64,000 nucleotides of DNA, from positions 48,224 to 112,223 of the forward strand of contig JAUNWI010000006.1 of the NCBI GenBank assembly GCA_030540395.1, given 5' to 3'. The notes under the pieces were generated by a model. That model made no database searches. It saw only the letters and a list, made by a program, of their open reading frames with translations, and was not told the DNA's origin. Source of the stretch: Phascolarctobacterium sp. GTDB lineage: Bacteria > Bacillota > Negativicutes > Acidaminococcales > Acidaminococcaceae. A program made the position numbers and the translations under genes. Shown one piece after another: positions 18,696-27,449 of the stretch (position 1 is its first letter; every line of letters starts with the position of its first letter).

Positions 18696-18772
18696 GCATT
18701 AGCGGACCTTGAGAAGGTGCTTGCAGGGGAGAAAATATTCACGAACATTCTTTTCGGTATATTTTCGGGTAT

Positions 18773-18796
18773 CATAAAAATTCAGTACAATTGTTG
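18773..18796 (+). repeat. Partial copy of a dispersed repeat (tail segment only)
   Basis: This 24-base segment (CATAAA..TTCAGTAC..TTGTTG) matches the tail of the hairpin-box repeat at 44951-44975 and, more weakly, that at 62928-62951, but the hairpin part is missing. Like the 44924 copy it lies just before a strong terminator. Confidence 0.5.
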
Positions 18797-18813
18797 CTGT
18801 AAAATGGAAAAAG

Positions 18814-18857
18814 AAAGCTCTGGCAATGCTATGCATAGCACTGTCAGAGCTTTTTTG
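18814..18857. terminator. Bidirectional terminator between the kinase gene and tmcAL
   Basis: AAAGCTCTG (18814-18822) pairs with CAGAGCTTT near 18844-18852, with TTTTTT on the plus strand and A-runs on the left. It fits the convergent histidine kinase and tmcAL genes. Confidence 0.8.
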
Positions 18858-18875
18858 CTGTGTAGGATGGGTGGG

Positions 18876-20186
18876 TTATACTTGCGGAGTATGCTCCCGT
18901 GAGGACTGCACGTAGGCAGGGGAGATAAGATAGTCGTTACCGGAGCGGTTAAGGGCGGGGTCAAGCTGTAAAAGGCTCCACAGCTCCGTGGCCTTGAGCT
19001 CCAGCTCCAGCTGTTGGGTATAGATTTGCTGTTGGCGCATGCCTAAATGCTGCAGGCGCTGGGGCCAGTTGCGGTAAAGACCCGTGAGGATGGGCAGGCT
19101 GGCGGTGCTCTTCATTTGCTTAAGGAGCTGGCGACCTGTATCGTTAAAGGCCAGTACCCTAAGGTAGGCCGGGGAGTTGTCTTCCCACTGCCAGCGGGGC
19201 ACATCCAAAAGGAGCTGCATTAGGAGGCGGCGGATGCGGCTGGTGGTGTAGCGCTTGCTGGTGCACAGCTGCAGCGCTTCAGCAAAGGTGCTGGCTTGGG
19301 CCGCCTGCTTGAGCAGGTTTTCCAGGCCCTCGCTGCACTGGCAGGCTTCAGCGATGGCGTCGGGACTAAGCAGGCGCAAGCGATAGCGCACAAGCTGCCA
19401 TAAAAGGGCAGCGTCGTAGCCGGGGGCGCTTGCTAAAAGTGCCTGGCACACGCTGGCAGGTACGGCCTGCTGCCAGCTGACTTGGCTCGCGCTCTTATTA
19501 GCTGGCGTGGTGGTGTTGTTGGCGGTTGTGGTACCATTGGCGTGGTGTGTACTACGCTCGGCGGCTAGGGCTTGGCGAATTGCTGTGGCGCTAGCCATGG
19601 TGCCGCTGATTTCGCGGTCGTTGTAGCCGTTGCCACGACGCTCAATAAAAAGGGGCTTCATGTCCGTGCTCTGTAAAGCCTTGGCATATTCTAAAGCGAG
19701 AATATCGTTGGGCTTGGAAAGTCCTTGGGGGCTGGTCTCCTGCTGCGCTTCGCTCAGCACGGCAGCGCAGGCGGCGGCGTAGCTTTTGCCCTGACTCAAA
19801 AGGGCGCGGATGCGCCCTTGAGCGGCGTCGCTGGTAATCTTTTGGGCTAAGGCCCAAAAGTCCAGCTCCGGCGACTCCACGCCGCAGGACAGCGTGTTCA
19901 CGCTGCCCGTGGCGGCCAGCAGCTGCACGCCGCCGCTGGCGAAAAACTGGGCGCTGCGCAGGGAAAATGCCGTAGGCAGCTCCAGCACCAGCGCAGCGCC
20001 GTTTTCTACGGCGAGTCGCGCCCTCAGCCATTTGCTGAGGCAGGCGGGCTCGCCCCGCTGCATAAAGCTGGCGCTCATGGCCACCACGACGGGCTGGCCC
20101 GTCAGGTGCGTGGCCTGGCGCAGCTGGTATAAATGTCCGTTATGAAAGGGGTTATATTCGGCAATGATGCCGGTTGCGTAAATCAT
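18876..20186 (-). CDS. tmcAL: tRNA(Met) cytidine acetate ligase
   Basis: This 436-residue protein is TmcAL (YlbM), a nucleotidyltransferase-like enzyme that makes N4-acetylcytidine at the elongator tRNA-Met wobble base using acetate and ATP. The N-terminal IIAEYNPFHNGHLYQL contains the HxGH nucleotide-binding motif; MSASFMQRGEPACLSKW and the later MASATAIRQAL are also typical. Residues about 211-235 form a Thr/Asn/Ala-rich low-complexity stretch not expected in the family core. AAGGAAG lies upstream of the ATG. It is divergent from ackA, whose product uses acetate; this neighbourhood is common in Firmicutes. Confidence 0.92.
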   Translation of the reverse strand: MIYATGIIAEYNPFHNGHLYQLRQATHLTGQPVVVAMSASFMQRGEPACLSKWLRARLAVENGAALVLELPTAFSLRSAQFFASGGVQLLAATGSVNTLSCGVESPELDFWALAQKITSDAAQGRIRALLSQGKSYAAACAAVLSEAQQETSPQGLSKPNDILALEYAKALQSTDMKPLFIERRGNGYNDREISGTMASATAIRQALAAERSTHHANGTTTANNTTTPANKSASQVSWQQAVPASVCQALLASAPGYDAALLWQLVRYRLRLLSPDAIAEACQCSEGLENLLKQAAQASTFAEALQLCTSKRYTTSRIRRLLMQLLLDVPRWQWEDNSPAYLRVLAFNDTGRQLLKQMKSTASLPILTGLYRNWPQRLQHLGMRQQQIYTQQLELELKATELWSLLQLDPALNRSGNDYLISPAYVQSSREHTPQV

Positions 20187-20334
20187 GATGTGCTTCCTTA
20201 GGGGTTATTTTTTTAGTACCTGGGCAACCCCGGCAGGGGCTCTAGGTTATAAATATACTTGCTCTTATAAGCTAATTATATCACAACCTCATGTATACAT
20301 AAAATATTCACTATTTTTTTTCTTTTAAATGGTG

Positions 20335-20413
20335 TATACTAATAGCATGAATATTCCTCGGCAACGAAGGCCGAGATAAAAATGCAGCAAGGGCTGCAAG
20401 GGTGTAGCTTACT
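20335..20413 (+). promoter_or_regulatory. ackA promoter region and structured leader
   Basis: A TATACT at 20335-20340 is a possible -10 with no good -35. The leader has a CTCGGC...GCCGAG hairpin (20357-20375) and a TGCAGC...GCTGCA hairpin (20383-20398) before the AGGAGG. No known riboswitch family was recognised. Confidence 0.35.
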
Positions 20414-20425
20414 AGGAGGCATATT

Positions 20426-21634
20426 GTGATTGTATTCGTTGTAAACTGCGGCAGCTCATCCATCAAATATCAGCTGATAAACATGGAGGGCGAAAAGGTT
20501 ATGGCCAAGGGGCTTGTAGAGCGCATTGGCATGGAGGGGTCCACCTTAAAGCACACGCCTGTGGGAAAGTATACCATTGATTTGAAGGAGGATATACCGG
20601 ACCACGTAGTAGGCATCAAAATGGTCTTAGATGCGCTGACTCATAAGGAGTACGGCGTTATTAAGGATATGTCGGAGATTGACGCTGTGGGTCACCGCGT
20701 TGTGCATGGCGGCGAACGCTTCGCCGACAGCGTGCTGATCACGGGGGAGGTTTTGCAGGGCATCAAGGCCTGCAGCGAGATTGCTCCCCTGCACAATCCT
20801 CCCAACCTGTTTGGCATCGAGGCTTGTATGCAGATTATGCGGGGCGTGCCCCAGGTAGCAGTGTTTGACACGGCCTTTCACCAGACCATGCCCAAGGTGG
20901 CCTATTTATACGGCCTGCCCTATGAGCTGTATGTAAAATACGGCCTGCGCCGTTATGGCTTCCACGGCACCTCCCACAAGTATGTGGCCCAGCGTGCAGC
21001 GGAGCTCATGGGCGAGCATATGTCGGATTTGCGCATCATTAGCTGCCATTTGGGCAATGGTGCCAGCATTACGGCCATTAAATATGGCAAATCCATTGAC
21101 ACCAGCATGGGCTATACGCCGCTGGAGGGCTTGATTATGGGTACCCGCAGTGGCGAGATTGACCCGGCCATTATCCCCTTTCTGATGGAAAAGGAGAATA
21201 TGACGGCCCAACAAATCGATGATTATTTGAACCGTCGCAGCGGTATTTTGGGCATCAGCGGCCTGTCCAGCGATTTTAGAGACCTGGAAAGCGCGGCCAA
21301 CCGTGGTGACGACCGCAGTCAGCTGGCCATTGATGTTTTTGCCTACAAGGTGAAAAAGTATATTGGCGGCTATGTGGCGGCTATGGGCGGCGTGGACGCT
21401 ATTGTTTTCACAGCAGGCTTGGGCGAAAATTCGCCTTTTATGCGTGACAAGATTTGCAACGGTCTGGAATATTTGGGCACTCGCATTGACCCGGATTTGA
21501 ACAAGGTGCGGGGCAAGGAGCGGGAAATCAGCGTGCGCCGGGCCCGGGTAAAGATTTTTGTTATTCCCACGAATGAGGAATTGGTGATTGCCCGCGATAC
21601 GTTCAACATTTGTAGGCGTATCATTAAGTTGTAA
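20426..21634 (+). CDS. ackA: Acetate kinase
   Basis: This 402-residue enzyme interconverts acetate plus ATP with acetyl phosphate, the ATP-yielding end step of acetate fermentation. Family motifs are [12 protein letters not shown] at the N-terminus, [12 protein letters not shown], the phosphate-binding HLGNGAS segment, and [12 protein letters not shown] near the C-terminus. Length is standard. The start is GTG 20426, six bases after AGGAGG; no ATG fits the conserved N-terminus. No phosphotransacetylase gene is adjacent. A promoter and the DUF177 gene follow. Confidence 0.97.
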   Translation: MIVFVVNCGSSSIKYQLINMEGEKVMAKGLVERIGMEGSTLKHTPVGKYTIDLKEDIPDHVVGIKMVLDALTHKEYGVIKDMSEIDAVGHRVVHGGERFADSVLITGEVLQGIKACSEIAPLHNPPNLFGIEACMQIMRGVPQVAVFDTAFHQTMPKVAYLYGLPYELYVKYGLRRYGFHGTSHKYVAQRAAELMGEHMSDLRIISCHLGNGASITAIKYGKSIDTSMGYTPLEGLIMGTRSGEIDPAIIPFLMEKENMTAQQIDDYLNRRSGILGISGLSSDFRDLESAANRGDDRSQLAIDVFAYKVKKYIGGYVAAMGGVDAIVFTAGLGENSPFMRDKICNGLEYLGTRIDPDLNKVRGKEREISVRRARVKIFVIPTNEELVIARDTFNICRRIIKL

Positions 21635-21691
21635 AGCAGTTGTCTAGTGTAAAATTTGTAATAGATTTTTTGCTGAAAACGTAGGTTTTTC

Positions 21692-21720
21692 TTGACAAAG
21701 AGCGTCAAGACCATTATAAT
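21692..21720 (+). promoter_or_regulatory. Promoter for DUF177-rpmF
   Basis: TTGACA (21692-21697) and TATAAT (21715-21720) have a 17-base spacer: both hexamers are consensus. The leader is very short, about 12 bases. Confidence 0.8.
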
Positions 21721-21738
21721 TGTAACGATTGGTGAAAT

Positions 21739-22242
21739 ATGATTAAGATAAATGTCGCACAAATCAAGAAAAGACTGGTTGGAGAAAAGCCCCTTGCTTT
21801 CGAGCTGGAGCCCGCTGAGCTGGAGATTGGTCCCGAGGAAATGGGTATCATCGGCAGCGTAAAGCTGGTTGGCAGCATGAGCAATGCCGGTGATGTTTTG
21901 CTTTTGCAGGCAAACATGGAATGTCAGGTGCAGCGCACCTGTGGCCGTTGCCTGAAGGAGTTCGTAGGCGTCACTAAGGCTGAGGTGGTGGAGAAGTTCT
22001 ATCCTGCCAGTGCTGATAATATTGAAAATGATGCTTTTGTTTACGATTCGGATGTTATCGACATAACAGAACCGCTTCGTGAAGGGCTGCTGCTTGCAGA
22101 GCCCATGCAGGCTCTGTGTAAACCAGACTGCCGGGGGTTGTGTCCTGTTTGCGGCGCTGATCTCAACGATGGCGACTGCGGCTGTGACAGACTTACCGTC
22201 GATCCAAGGCTAGCGGCATTGAAGCAATTCATCAAAAATTAA
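21739..22242 (+). CDS. DUF177 (YceD-family) protein
   Basis: This 167-residue protein belongs to the DUF177/YceD family, almost always encoded directly upstream of rpmF and thought to act in 23S rRNA or ribosome metabolism. A CxxC pair (RTCGRCLKEF) sits mid-protein and a C-terminal cysteine-rich segment (CRGLCPVCGADLN) may bind zinc. The ATG lies about 18 bases after the -10, so the leader is extremely short and has only a weak GGTGAAAT site. rpmF follows after 35 bases. Confidence 0.88.
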   Translation: MIKINVAQIKKRLVGEKPLAFELEPAELEIGPEEMGIIGSVKLVGSMSNAGDVLLLQANMECQVQRTCGRCLKEFVGVTKAEVVEKFYPASADNIENDAFVYDSDVIDITEPLREGLLLAEPMQALCKPDCRGLCPVCGADLNDGDCGCDRLTVDPRLAALKQFIKN

Positions 22243-22277
22243 ATTCACTTCATAGCACTGAGGAGGTGTGTTGAGAA

Positions 22278-22457
22278 ATGGCAGTACCTAAGAGAAAAAT
22301 GTCCAAGGCTCGTCGTGACAGACGTCGTGCTAACTGGAAATTGAGCGTTCCTGGCATGGTTGAATGCCCGCAATGTCATGAATTGAAAATGCCCCATCGC
22401 GTTTGCACTGAATGCGGTTACTATGATGGCAAACAAGTCATTGCTGTTGCTGAATAA
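22278..22457 (+). CDS. rpmF: 50S ribosomal protein L32
   Basis: This 59-residue protein is bL32 of the large ribosomal subunit. The start [17 protein letters not shown] is diagnostic. The zinc-binding form has CPQC and CTEC pairs, both intact here. AGGAGG lies 11 bases before ATG 22278. It is co-transcribed with the DUF177 gene and ends in a strong terminator before the fap/fab cluster. Confidence 0.97.
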   Translation: MAVPKRKMSKARRDRRRANWKLSVPGMVECPQCHELKMPHRVCTECGYYDGKQVIAVAE

Positions 22458-22471
22458 TTAAAGCTTACTGA

Positions 22472-22504
22472 AGCCTCTGGAGAGCAATCTCCGGAGGCTT
22501 TTTG
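22472..22504 (+). terminator. rpmF terminator
   Basis: AGCCTCTGGAGA (22472-22483) pairs with TCTCCGGAGGCT (22488-22499), followed by TTTTT. Confidence 0.85.
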
Positions 22505-22516
22505 CGTTCCATTAGT

Positions 22517-22570
22517 AAGGAGCCTCCTTTTAAAAGGGAGGGGGACCACGTAGTGGTGGAGGAATTCCTT
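22517..22570. repeat. Dispersed palindromic repeat
   Basis: Two adjacent small palindromes (CTCCTTTTAAAAGGGAG and CCACGTAGTGG) followed by GGAGGAATTC make up a purine/pyrimidine-biased intergenic element. It resembles short repeats common in Firmicute genomes. It lies between the rpmF terminator and the fapR promoter. Confidence 0.5.
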
Positions 22571-22624
22571 TAATTGAATAAGTAAAAATTTCTCCACTAT
22601 TTTGTGAAATCTCGCTAAAAACAC

Positions 22625-22653
22625 TTGCCAAATACCCCGCCTCATTTTATAAT
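22625..22653 (+). promoter_or_regulatory. Promoter of the fapR-plsX-fab operon
   Basis: TTGCCA (22625-22630) and TATAAT (22648-22653) have a 17-base spacer. Confidence 0.7.
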
Positions 22654-22664
22654 AAAAACAGATA

Positions 22665-22681
22665 TTATGAGCTGGTACTAA
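22665..22681. promoter_or_regulatory. FapR-box-like operator
   Basis: This 17-base site starts 12 bases after the -10. Its right half (CTGGTACTAA) matches the FapR operator and its left half (TTATGAGC) matches in part. Its place at the transcription start fits repression that malonyl-CoA would relieve. Confidence 0.6.
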
Positions 22682-22696
22682 AAAGCGGGTGAAGTG

Positions 22697-23284
22697 ATGA
22701 ATTCTTCGAAAAAGTTAATACGTCACAAGAGCTTGAAAAAGCTGCTGAAGGATAATCCCTTCTGCACTGATGAGCAGCTGGCGCAGCTGCTGAATGTCAG
22801 CGTACAGACCATCCGTTTGGACCGTGTTACGCTGGGGATTCCCGAGCTGCGGGCCAGAACACGTACCATGGCTGAGGATGCCCAAACCAAGGTGCGCGCC
22901 ATCGATAAAAAGGATATTGTGGGCGAGCTCTTGGACTTGGAATTGAATAAGCTGGGCATATCTACCTTGAAGATATCCAACGATATGGTGCTGGACAAAA
23001 CCGGTATTGCCCGGGGCTATTACATGTTTGCCATGGCCAATACTCTGGCGCTGGCTGTAGTGGATGCCGAAAAGGCTCTCACCGCAGTGGGCAATGTGAA
23101 GTACAAGGTGCCGGTGAGCGCCGGTGCTACACTGGTGGCCAAGGCCGTTGTCACCCATAAGCGGATGGATAAATATTATATTTTTGTTAGCATTAAAAGC
23201 AACAATGAGGAAGTATTCCGCGCGAAGTTCATTATTGTTTCCATGGACAAGCGCGCCAAGCACGAAAGGGAGCAGGAAGCATGA
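22697..23284 (+). CDS. fapR: Fatty acid and phospholipid biosynthesis regulator FapR
   Basis: This 195-residue protein is FapR, which represses membrane lipid genes and is released by malonyl-CoA. The N-terminal DeoR-like helix-turn-helix (FCTDEQLAQLLNVSVQTIRLDR) is followed by a linker and a hot-dog fold ligand domain (RGYYMFAMANTLALAVVDA, KYKVPVSAGATLVAKA). ATG 22697 is used; GTG 22694 directly before it is also possible. It heads the operon, and its stop overlaps the plsX start. A FapR-like site lies in its own promoter, so autoregulation is expected. Confidence 0.93.
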   Translation: MNSSKKLIRHKSLKKLLKDNPFCTDEQLAQLLNVSVQTIRLDRVTLGIPELRARTRTMAEDAQTKVRAIDKKDIVGELLDLELNKLGISTLKISNDMVLDKTGIARGYYMFAMANTLALAVVDAEKALTAVGNVKYKVPVSAGATLVAKAVVTHKRMDKYYIFVSIKSNNEEVFRAKFIIVSMDKRAKHEREQEA

Positions 23285-24303
23285 AAATCGCAGTAGACGT
23301 TATGGGCACCGATTATGGTCCCAAGGAGCTGGTTTTAGGCGCTGTGAATGCGGTTAAGGCCTTTGGCTGTGAAACGGTACTGGTGGGTGATGAGAAGGTT
23401 ATCAGGGAGCTTTTGGTGAAGTATCACGCTGACAAGGATGAAAGAGTTACTATTCATCACGCCAGCGAGGTCATCGAGATGCATGAGCATCCTGCAATTG
23501 CCGTAAAGTCCAAGAAGGATGCCTCCATTGTGGTAGCTGCAAGGCTTTTGCGCAACAAGGAATGCAATGCTCTGGTATCCTCCGGCAGCACGGGTGCTGC
23601 GGTTGCGGCGGCGCTGTTTGGCGTGGGCCGCATCAAGGGTGTGGAGCGCCCGGCCATTGCTACTCCTATTCCCAGCCTGACCGGCACTACTGTGGTGCTG
23701 GACAGTGGCGCCAAGGTGGACGCCAAACCGGAGCATATGGTGCAAAGCGCCATTATGGGTACGGTGTATGCAGAAAAAATTCTTAAAATTTCTTCGCCGC
23801 GGGTAGGACTTTTGAACATCGGTGAAGAAGAAACTAAGGGTAACGAGCAAGCTCTGGCAACCTATCCTTTGCTGAAGCAGGAAAAGACCATTCAGTTCAT
23901 TGGCAACGTGGAGGGTCGCGACATTAATAAGGGCACCGTGGACGTGGTGGTCTGCGATGGCTTTGTGGGTAATGTGGTGCTGAAGTTTGGCGAGGGCCTG
24001 GCCAAGGCCATTATGACCATGGTTAAGGAGGCCATCATGAAGGGTGGCGTTCTCGCGAAAATCGGCGGCCTACTGATTAAACCGGCGCTGAAGGGCCTTA
24101 AAAAGCGTTTGGACCCGGCGGAATACGGCGGCGCACTGCTTTTAGGCATTCGCGCACCCTTTATTATCTGTCATGGCAGCTCCAAGGCCAAGGCTATTAC
24201 CAATGCCATCAGGGTGGCCATGGATTTTGCCGAGCAGGACGTAGTCAGCATTATTGCCCAGCGCATTGCTGAATCCAAAAGAAATGAGGAAATAGATAAA
24301 TGA
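23281..24303 (+). CDS. plsX: Phosphate acyltransferase PlsX
   Basis: This 340-residue enzyme makes acyl-phosphate from acyl-ACP and phosphate, the first step of phosphatidic acid synthesis with PlsY. The N-terminal MKIAVDVMGTDYGPKE and the ALVSSGSTGAAVAAALF segment are family hallmarks, as is GNVEGRDINKGTVDVVVCDG. It is a peripheral membrane protein in characterised species. The ATG overlaps the fapR stop by four bases and its own stop overlaps fabH by four, so translation is coupled. Fourth-position neighbours are the standard fab genes. Confidence 0.96.
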   Translation: MKIAVDVMGTDYGPKELVLGAVNAVKAFGCETVLVGDEKVIRELLVKYHADKDERVTIHHASEVIEMHEHPAIAVKSKKDASIVVAARLLRNKECNALVSSGSTGAAVAAALFGVGRIKGVERPAIATPIPSLTGTTVVLDSGAKVDAKPEHMVQSAIMGTVYAEKILKISSPRVGLLNIGEEETKGNEQALATYPLLKQEKTIQFIGNVEGRDINKGTVDVVVCDGFVGNVVLKFGEGLAKAIMTMVKEAIMKGGVLAKIGGLLIKPALKGLKKRLDPAEYGGALLLGIRAPFIICHGSSKAKAITNAIRVAMDFAEQDVVSIIAQRIAESKRNEEIDK

Positions 24304-25289
24304 CAAGAGCAGTTGGTATTTTAGGCGTGGGACATTATGTTCCGGAAAAAACTCTGACTAATTTTGATTTAGAAAAGATGGTTGATACCAGTGATGAATG
24401 GATCACTGAGCGCACCGGTATCAAGCAAAGACATATTGCCGCTCCTGAGGAAGCAACCAGTGATTTGGCTTACAATGCAGCTGTAAAGGCTTTGGAGGAT
24501 GCCAAGGTTTCCCCTGAGGAAATTGATTTGGTAATCGTGGGCACCGCCTCCAGCGACCACATTTTCCCCTCCACCGCATGCCTGGTGCAGGCTCGCTTGG
24601 GCGCAAAGAATGCAGCTGCCTTTGATTTGGCAGCTGGCTGCAGCGGCTTTGTATACAGCCTGGCAGTGGCCAGCCAAATGGTCAAGACCGGCCTGTATAA
24701 CAAGATTTTGATTATCGGTGCGGAGACTCTGTCCCGCATTATGAATTGGACCGACAGAAACACCTGCGTGCTCTTTGGCGATGGCGCCGGGGCAGCAGTT
24801 GTGGGCGAGGTTGAAGAGGGCTACGGCGTGCTGGGCATCGATATGGGTGCTGATGGCAATGGCGGCAAGCATTTGTTCCAGCCCGCAGGCGGCAGCCGCA
24901 AGCCGGCTAGCCCCGAAACCGTGGCTAATAACGAGCACACCATTCATATGAATGGCTCCGAGGTGTTCAAGTTTGCTATTCAAATCATGGGCAAGACTGC
25001 TAAGAAGGCTTTGGCCAACGCCGGCATGAAGCCCGAGGAGCTGGATATGCTCTTCCCCCATCAGGCTAATCTGCGCATCATCACCAGCGCTGCTAAGCGC
25101 CTGAAGATGCCCATGGAGAAGGTGTGGGTCAATGTTGACAAGTATGCCAACACCTCCGCTGCTTCCATTCCCATTGCCCTGTGCGAAGCACAGGCTGCGG
25201 GCAAGCTGAAGAAGGGTGATAACATCATCCTGGACGGCTTTGGCGCCGGTTTAACCTGGGCTGCTATTGTACTGAAGTGGAGCAAATAA
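24300..25289 (+). CDS. fabH: Beta-ketoacyl-ACP synthase III
   Basis: This 329-residue enzyme starts fatty acid elongation by condensing an acyl-CoA with malonyl-ACP. The catalytic triad is visible: Cys114 in DLAAGCSGFVYS, His in MLFPHQANLRI, and Asn in YANTSAASIP. The C-terminal DGFGAGLTWAAIVLKW is typical. The ATG overlaps the plsX stop. A gap of 78 bases separates it from fabD and holds a TATAAT (25343-25348), so a minor internal promoter is possible. Confidence 0.96.
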   Translation: MTRAVGILGVGHYVPEKTLTNFDLEKMVDTSDEWITERTGIKQRHIAAPEEATSDLAYNAAVKALEDAKVSPEEIDLVIVGTASSDHIFPSTACLVQARLGAKNAAAFDLAAGCSGFVYSLAVASQMVKTGLYNKILIIGAETLSRIMNWTDRNTCVLFGDGAGAAVVGEVEEGYGVLGIDMGADGNGGKHLFQPAGGSRKPASPETVANNEHTIHMNGSEVFKFAIQIMGKTAKKALANAGMKPEELDMLFPHQANLRIITSAAKRLKMPMEKVWVNVDKYANTSAASIPIALCEAQAAGKLKKGDNIILDGFGAGLTWAAIVLKWSK

Positions 25290-25367
25290 GGTTTTTTCGA
25301 TAAATATTTTTCTAAACTCTAGAAGGTTTTGTGATTAGCGAGTATAATTAGAAAGAGAGGTTTTTCC

Positions 25368-26309
25368 ATGAGCAAGATTGCTTTCGTTTTCCCGGGACAA
25401 GGCTCCCAAACTGTGGGTATGTGCAAGGCATTCTATGATGAATACCCTGTTGTTAGAGAAATTTTCGCAGAGGCTGATGAAGCTCTTGGCTATTCTATCA
25501 GCAAGATGTGCTTTGAGGGTCCTGCATCCGATTTGCAGCTGACCGCCAACACCCAGCCCGCCATCCTCACTGCCAGCACCGCCTGCGGCGCTGTTTTGAA
25601 GGAGCATGGCATTAGCTGCGCTGTGGCCGCCGGCCACAGCTTGGGCGAGTATTCCGCTCTGGTGAATGTTGGTGCTATGAAGTTCGCTGACGCAGTGGTG
25701 GCTGTGCACAAGCGTGGCCAGTTCATGCAAGAGGCTGTGCCCGTGGGCCAAGGCTCCATGGCTGCAGTTTTGGGCCTGGACAGCGACAAAATCGTGGAAA
25801 TCTGCAAGGCTGTTGAAGCTGAAATGGGCGCAGCTGTGCAGGCTGTAAACTTTAACTGCCCCGGCCAGGTAGTAATCGCCGGTGCTGTTGACCCCGTAAA
25901 CAAGGCTATCGAGGCTCTGAAGGCTGCCGGTGCTAAGCGCGCAGTGCTGCTGCCCGTAAGCGCACCCTTCCACAGCACTCTGATGCAGCCTGCTGCCGAC
26001 CGTTTGGCAGAGGTTCTGGCTCCCATGGAAATTAAGGATATCGTGATTCCTGTGGTTGCCAACGTGAACGCTTTGGAGGTAACCAGCGGCGAAGAAATCA
26101 AGAAGCTTTTGATTAAACAAGCTGCTAGCCCGGTTCTGTGGGAAACCTCCGTGCGCAACATGGTTGCGAATGGTGTGGACACCTTTGTTGAGGTTGGCCC
26201 CGGCAAGGTACTCACCGGCTTCACCAAGAAGATTGCGAAGGGCATGACCGCATTGAATGTGGAAGACCCCGCAAGTCTCGAAAAAACTCTGGCTGCATTG
26301 AACGCATAA
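25368..26309 (+). CDS. fabD: Malonyl-CoA:ACP transacylase
   Basis: This 313-residue enzyme moves malonyl groups from CoA to acyl carrier protein. The nucleophile Ser91 is in AAGHSLGEYSALV, the N-terminal FVFPGQGSQ loop is present, and the catalytic His is in PFHSTLM. Length is standard. A purine-rich GAGAGG site lies before ATG 25368. It is the fourth gene of the fap/fab cluster. Confidence 0.96.
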   Translation: MSKIAFVFPGQGSQTVGMCKAFYDEYPVVREIFAEADEALGYSISKMCFEGPASDLQLTANTQPAILTASTACGAVLKEHGISCAVAAGHSLGEYSALVNVGAMKFADAVVAVHKRGQFMQEAVPVGQGSMAAVLGLDSDKIVEICKAVEAEMGAAVQAVNFNCPGQVVIAGAVDPVNKAIEALKAAGAKRAVLLPVSAPFHSTLMQPAADRLAEVLAPMEIKDIVIPVVANVNALEVTSGEEIKKLLIKQAASPVLWETSVRNMVANGVDTFVEVGPGKVLTGFTKKIAKGMTALNVEDPASLEKTLAALNA

Positions 26310-26347
26310 AAAATTTCGCCACTTTTAAGGGAGAAAGGAAAACTTTT

Positions 26348-27091
26348 ATGAAACTTGAAGGTAAGAAAGCGCTGGTAACCGGCGCATCCCGCGGCATCGG
26401 CCGCGCTATCGCGCTGGCCTTGGCCGCTGAAGGCGCAGACGTAGTGGTTAACTACGCCGGCAGCGAAGCTGCCGCTAAAGCAGTTGCTGCTGAAATCGAA
26501 GCCATGGGCCGTAAGGCTCTGGTGCTGCAGGCTGATATTTCCTCCAACGAGGCTGCTACCGCTATGATGGACACTGCCGTGAAGGAGTTTGGTCGCATTG
26601 ACATTCTGGTTAACAACGCCGGTATCACCCGCGATGGCCTGTTGATGCGCATGAAGGAAGAGGATTGGGACGCAGTTTTGACCACCAACCTGAAGGGCGT
26701 ATTCAACTGCACCAAGGCAGCTGTAAAATACATGATGAAGCAAAAGGCTGGTCGCATTGTGAGCATCAGCTCCGTTGTAGGCCTGATGGGCAATGCCGGT
26801 CAAGCCAACTATGCTGCTGCTAAGGCAGGCGTTTTGGGCTTCACCAAGGCTGTAGCTAAGGAGGTTGCTGCTCGCGGTATCACCGTGAACGCTATCGCTC
26901 CCGGCTTTATCCAAACCGACATGACCGCCGTTCTTTCCGAGAAGGTGGTTGAGGGTATGCTGAATACTATTCCTTTACATAAATTGGGAGATCCTGAAGA
27001 TATTGCCAAGGCTGTTGTCTTCCTTGTGAGCGACGACGCCAAATATATAACCGGACAGACTTTACATGTCGACGGTGGTATGGTAATGTAA
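26348..27091 (+). CDS. fabG: 3-oxoacyl-ACP reductase
   Basis: This 247-residue short-chain dehydrogenase reduces 3-ketoacyl-ACP with NADPH. It has the Rossmann motif TGASRGIG, the NNAG structural motif, the catalytic Ser in SISSVVG, and the YAAAK Tyr-Lys pair. The C-terminal ITGQTLHVDGGMVM is typical of FabG. It lies 38 bases after fabD with a GGAGAAAGGA site, and 47 bases before acpP. Confidence 0.96.
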   Translation: MKLEGKKALVTGASRGIGRAIALALAAEGADVVVNYAGSEAAAKAVAAEIEAMGRKALVLQADISSNEAATAMMDTAVKEFGRIDILVNNAGITRDGLLMRMKEEDWDAVLTTNLKGVFNCTKAAVKYMMKQKAGRIVSISSVVGLMGNAGQANYAAAKAGVLGFTKAVAKEVAARGITVNAIAPGFIQTDMTAVLSEKVVEGMLNTIPLHKLGDPEDIAKAVVFLVSDDAKYITGQTLHVDGGMVM

Positions 27092-27138
27092 TAGGGCAAG
27101 CATTGCACATTTTGCCTAGTGGAAGGAGGTGAATCGTA

Positions 27139-27369
27139 ATGAGCACTTTCGAAAAAGTAAGAGACATCACTGTTGAACAACTGAGCGTTGACGCTGACGA
27201 AGTAAAGATGGAATCCGCTTTCATCGATGACCTCGGCGCTGACTCCCTCGACATCGTTGAATTGATCATGGCTTTCGAAGAGGAATTCGGTGTTGAAATT
27301 CCTGATGAAAAAGCTGAAAAGATTCGCACTGTAGCTGACGCTGTTAAGCTGCTGGATGAAGAGAAATAA
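27139..27369 (+). CDS. acpP: Acyl carrier protein
   Basis: This 76-residue acidic protein carries growing acyl chains on a phosphopantetheine arm. The attachment serine is Ser36 in [11 protein letters not shown] strong AAGGAGGTGA site precedes ATG 27139. A GC-rich hairpin without a T-run follows the gene, consistent with the need for more ACP than downstream enzymes. Confidence 0.97.
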   Translation: MSTFEKVRDITVEQLSVDADEVKMESAFIDDLGADSLDIVELIMAFEEEFGVEIPDEKAEKIRTVADAVKLLDEEK

Positions 27370-27390
27370 TGCTTTTTTGGCTTATGTTTA

Positions 27391-27410
27391 GGGGAGCCCT
27401 CGCGCTCCCC
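27391..27410 (+). other. Intercistronic hairpin between acpP and the fabK-like gene
   Basis: GGGGAGC (27391-27397) pairs with GCTCCCC (27404-27410), with no T-run. It may stabilise the acpP mRNA end or reduce read-through. Confidence 0.45.
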
Positions 27411-27449
27411 CGACACAAGCTACTTTGGTCCTGAAATGGGGGATATTTG

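Noticed and set aside
20213..20229. TTAGTACCTGG, an exact FapR half-site in the tmcAL-ackA gap
   Set aside because: Only one half matches, and neither neighbour is a lipid gene; chance is likely.
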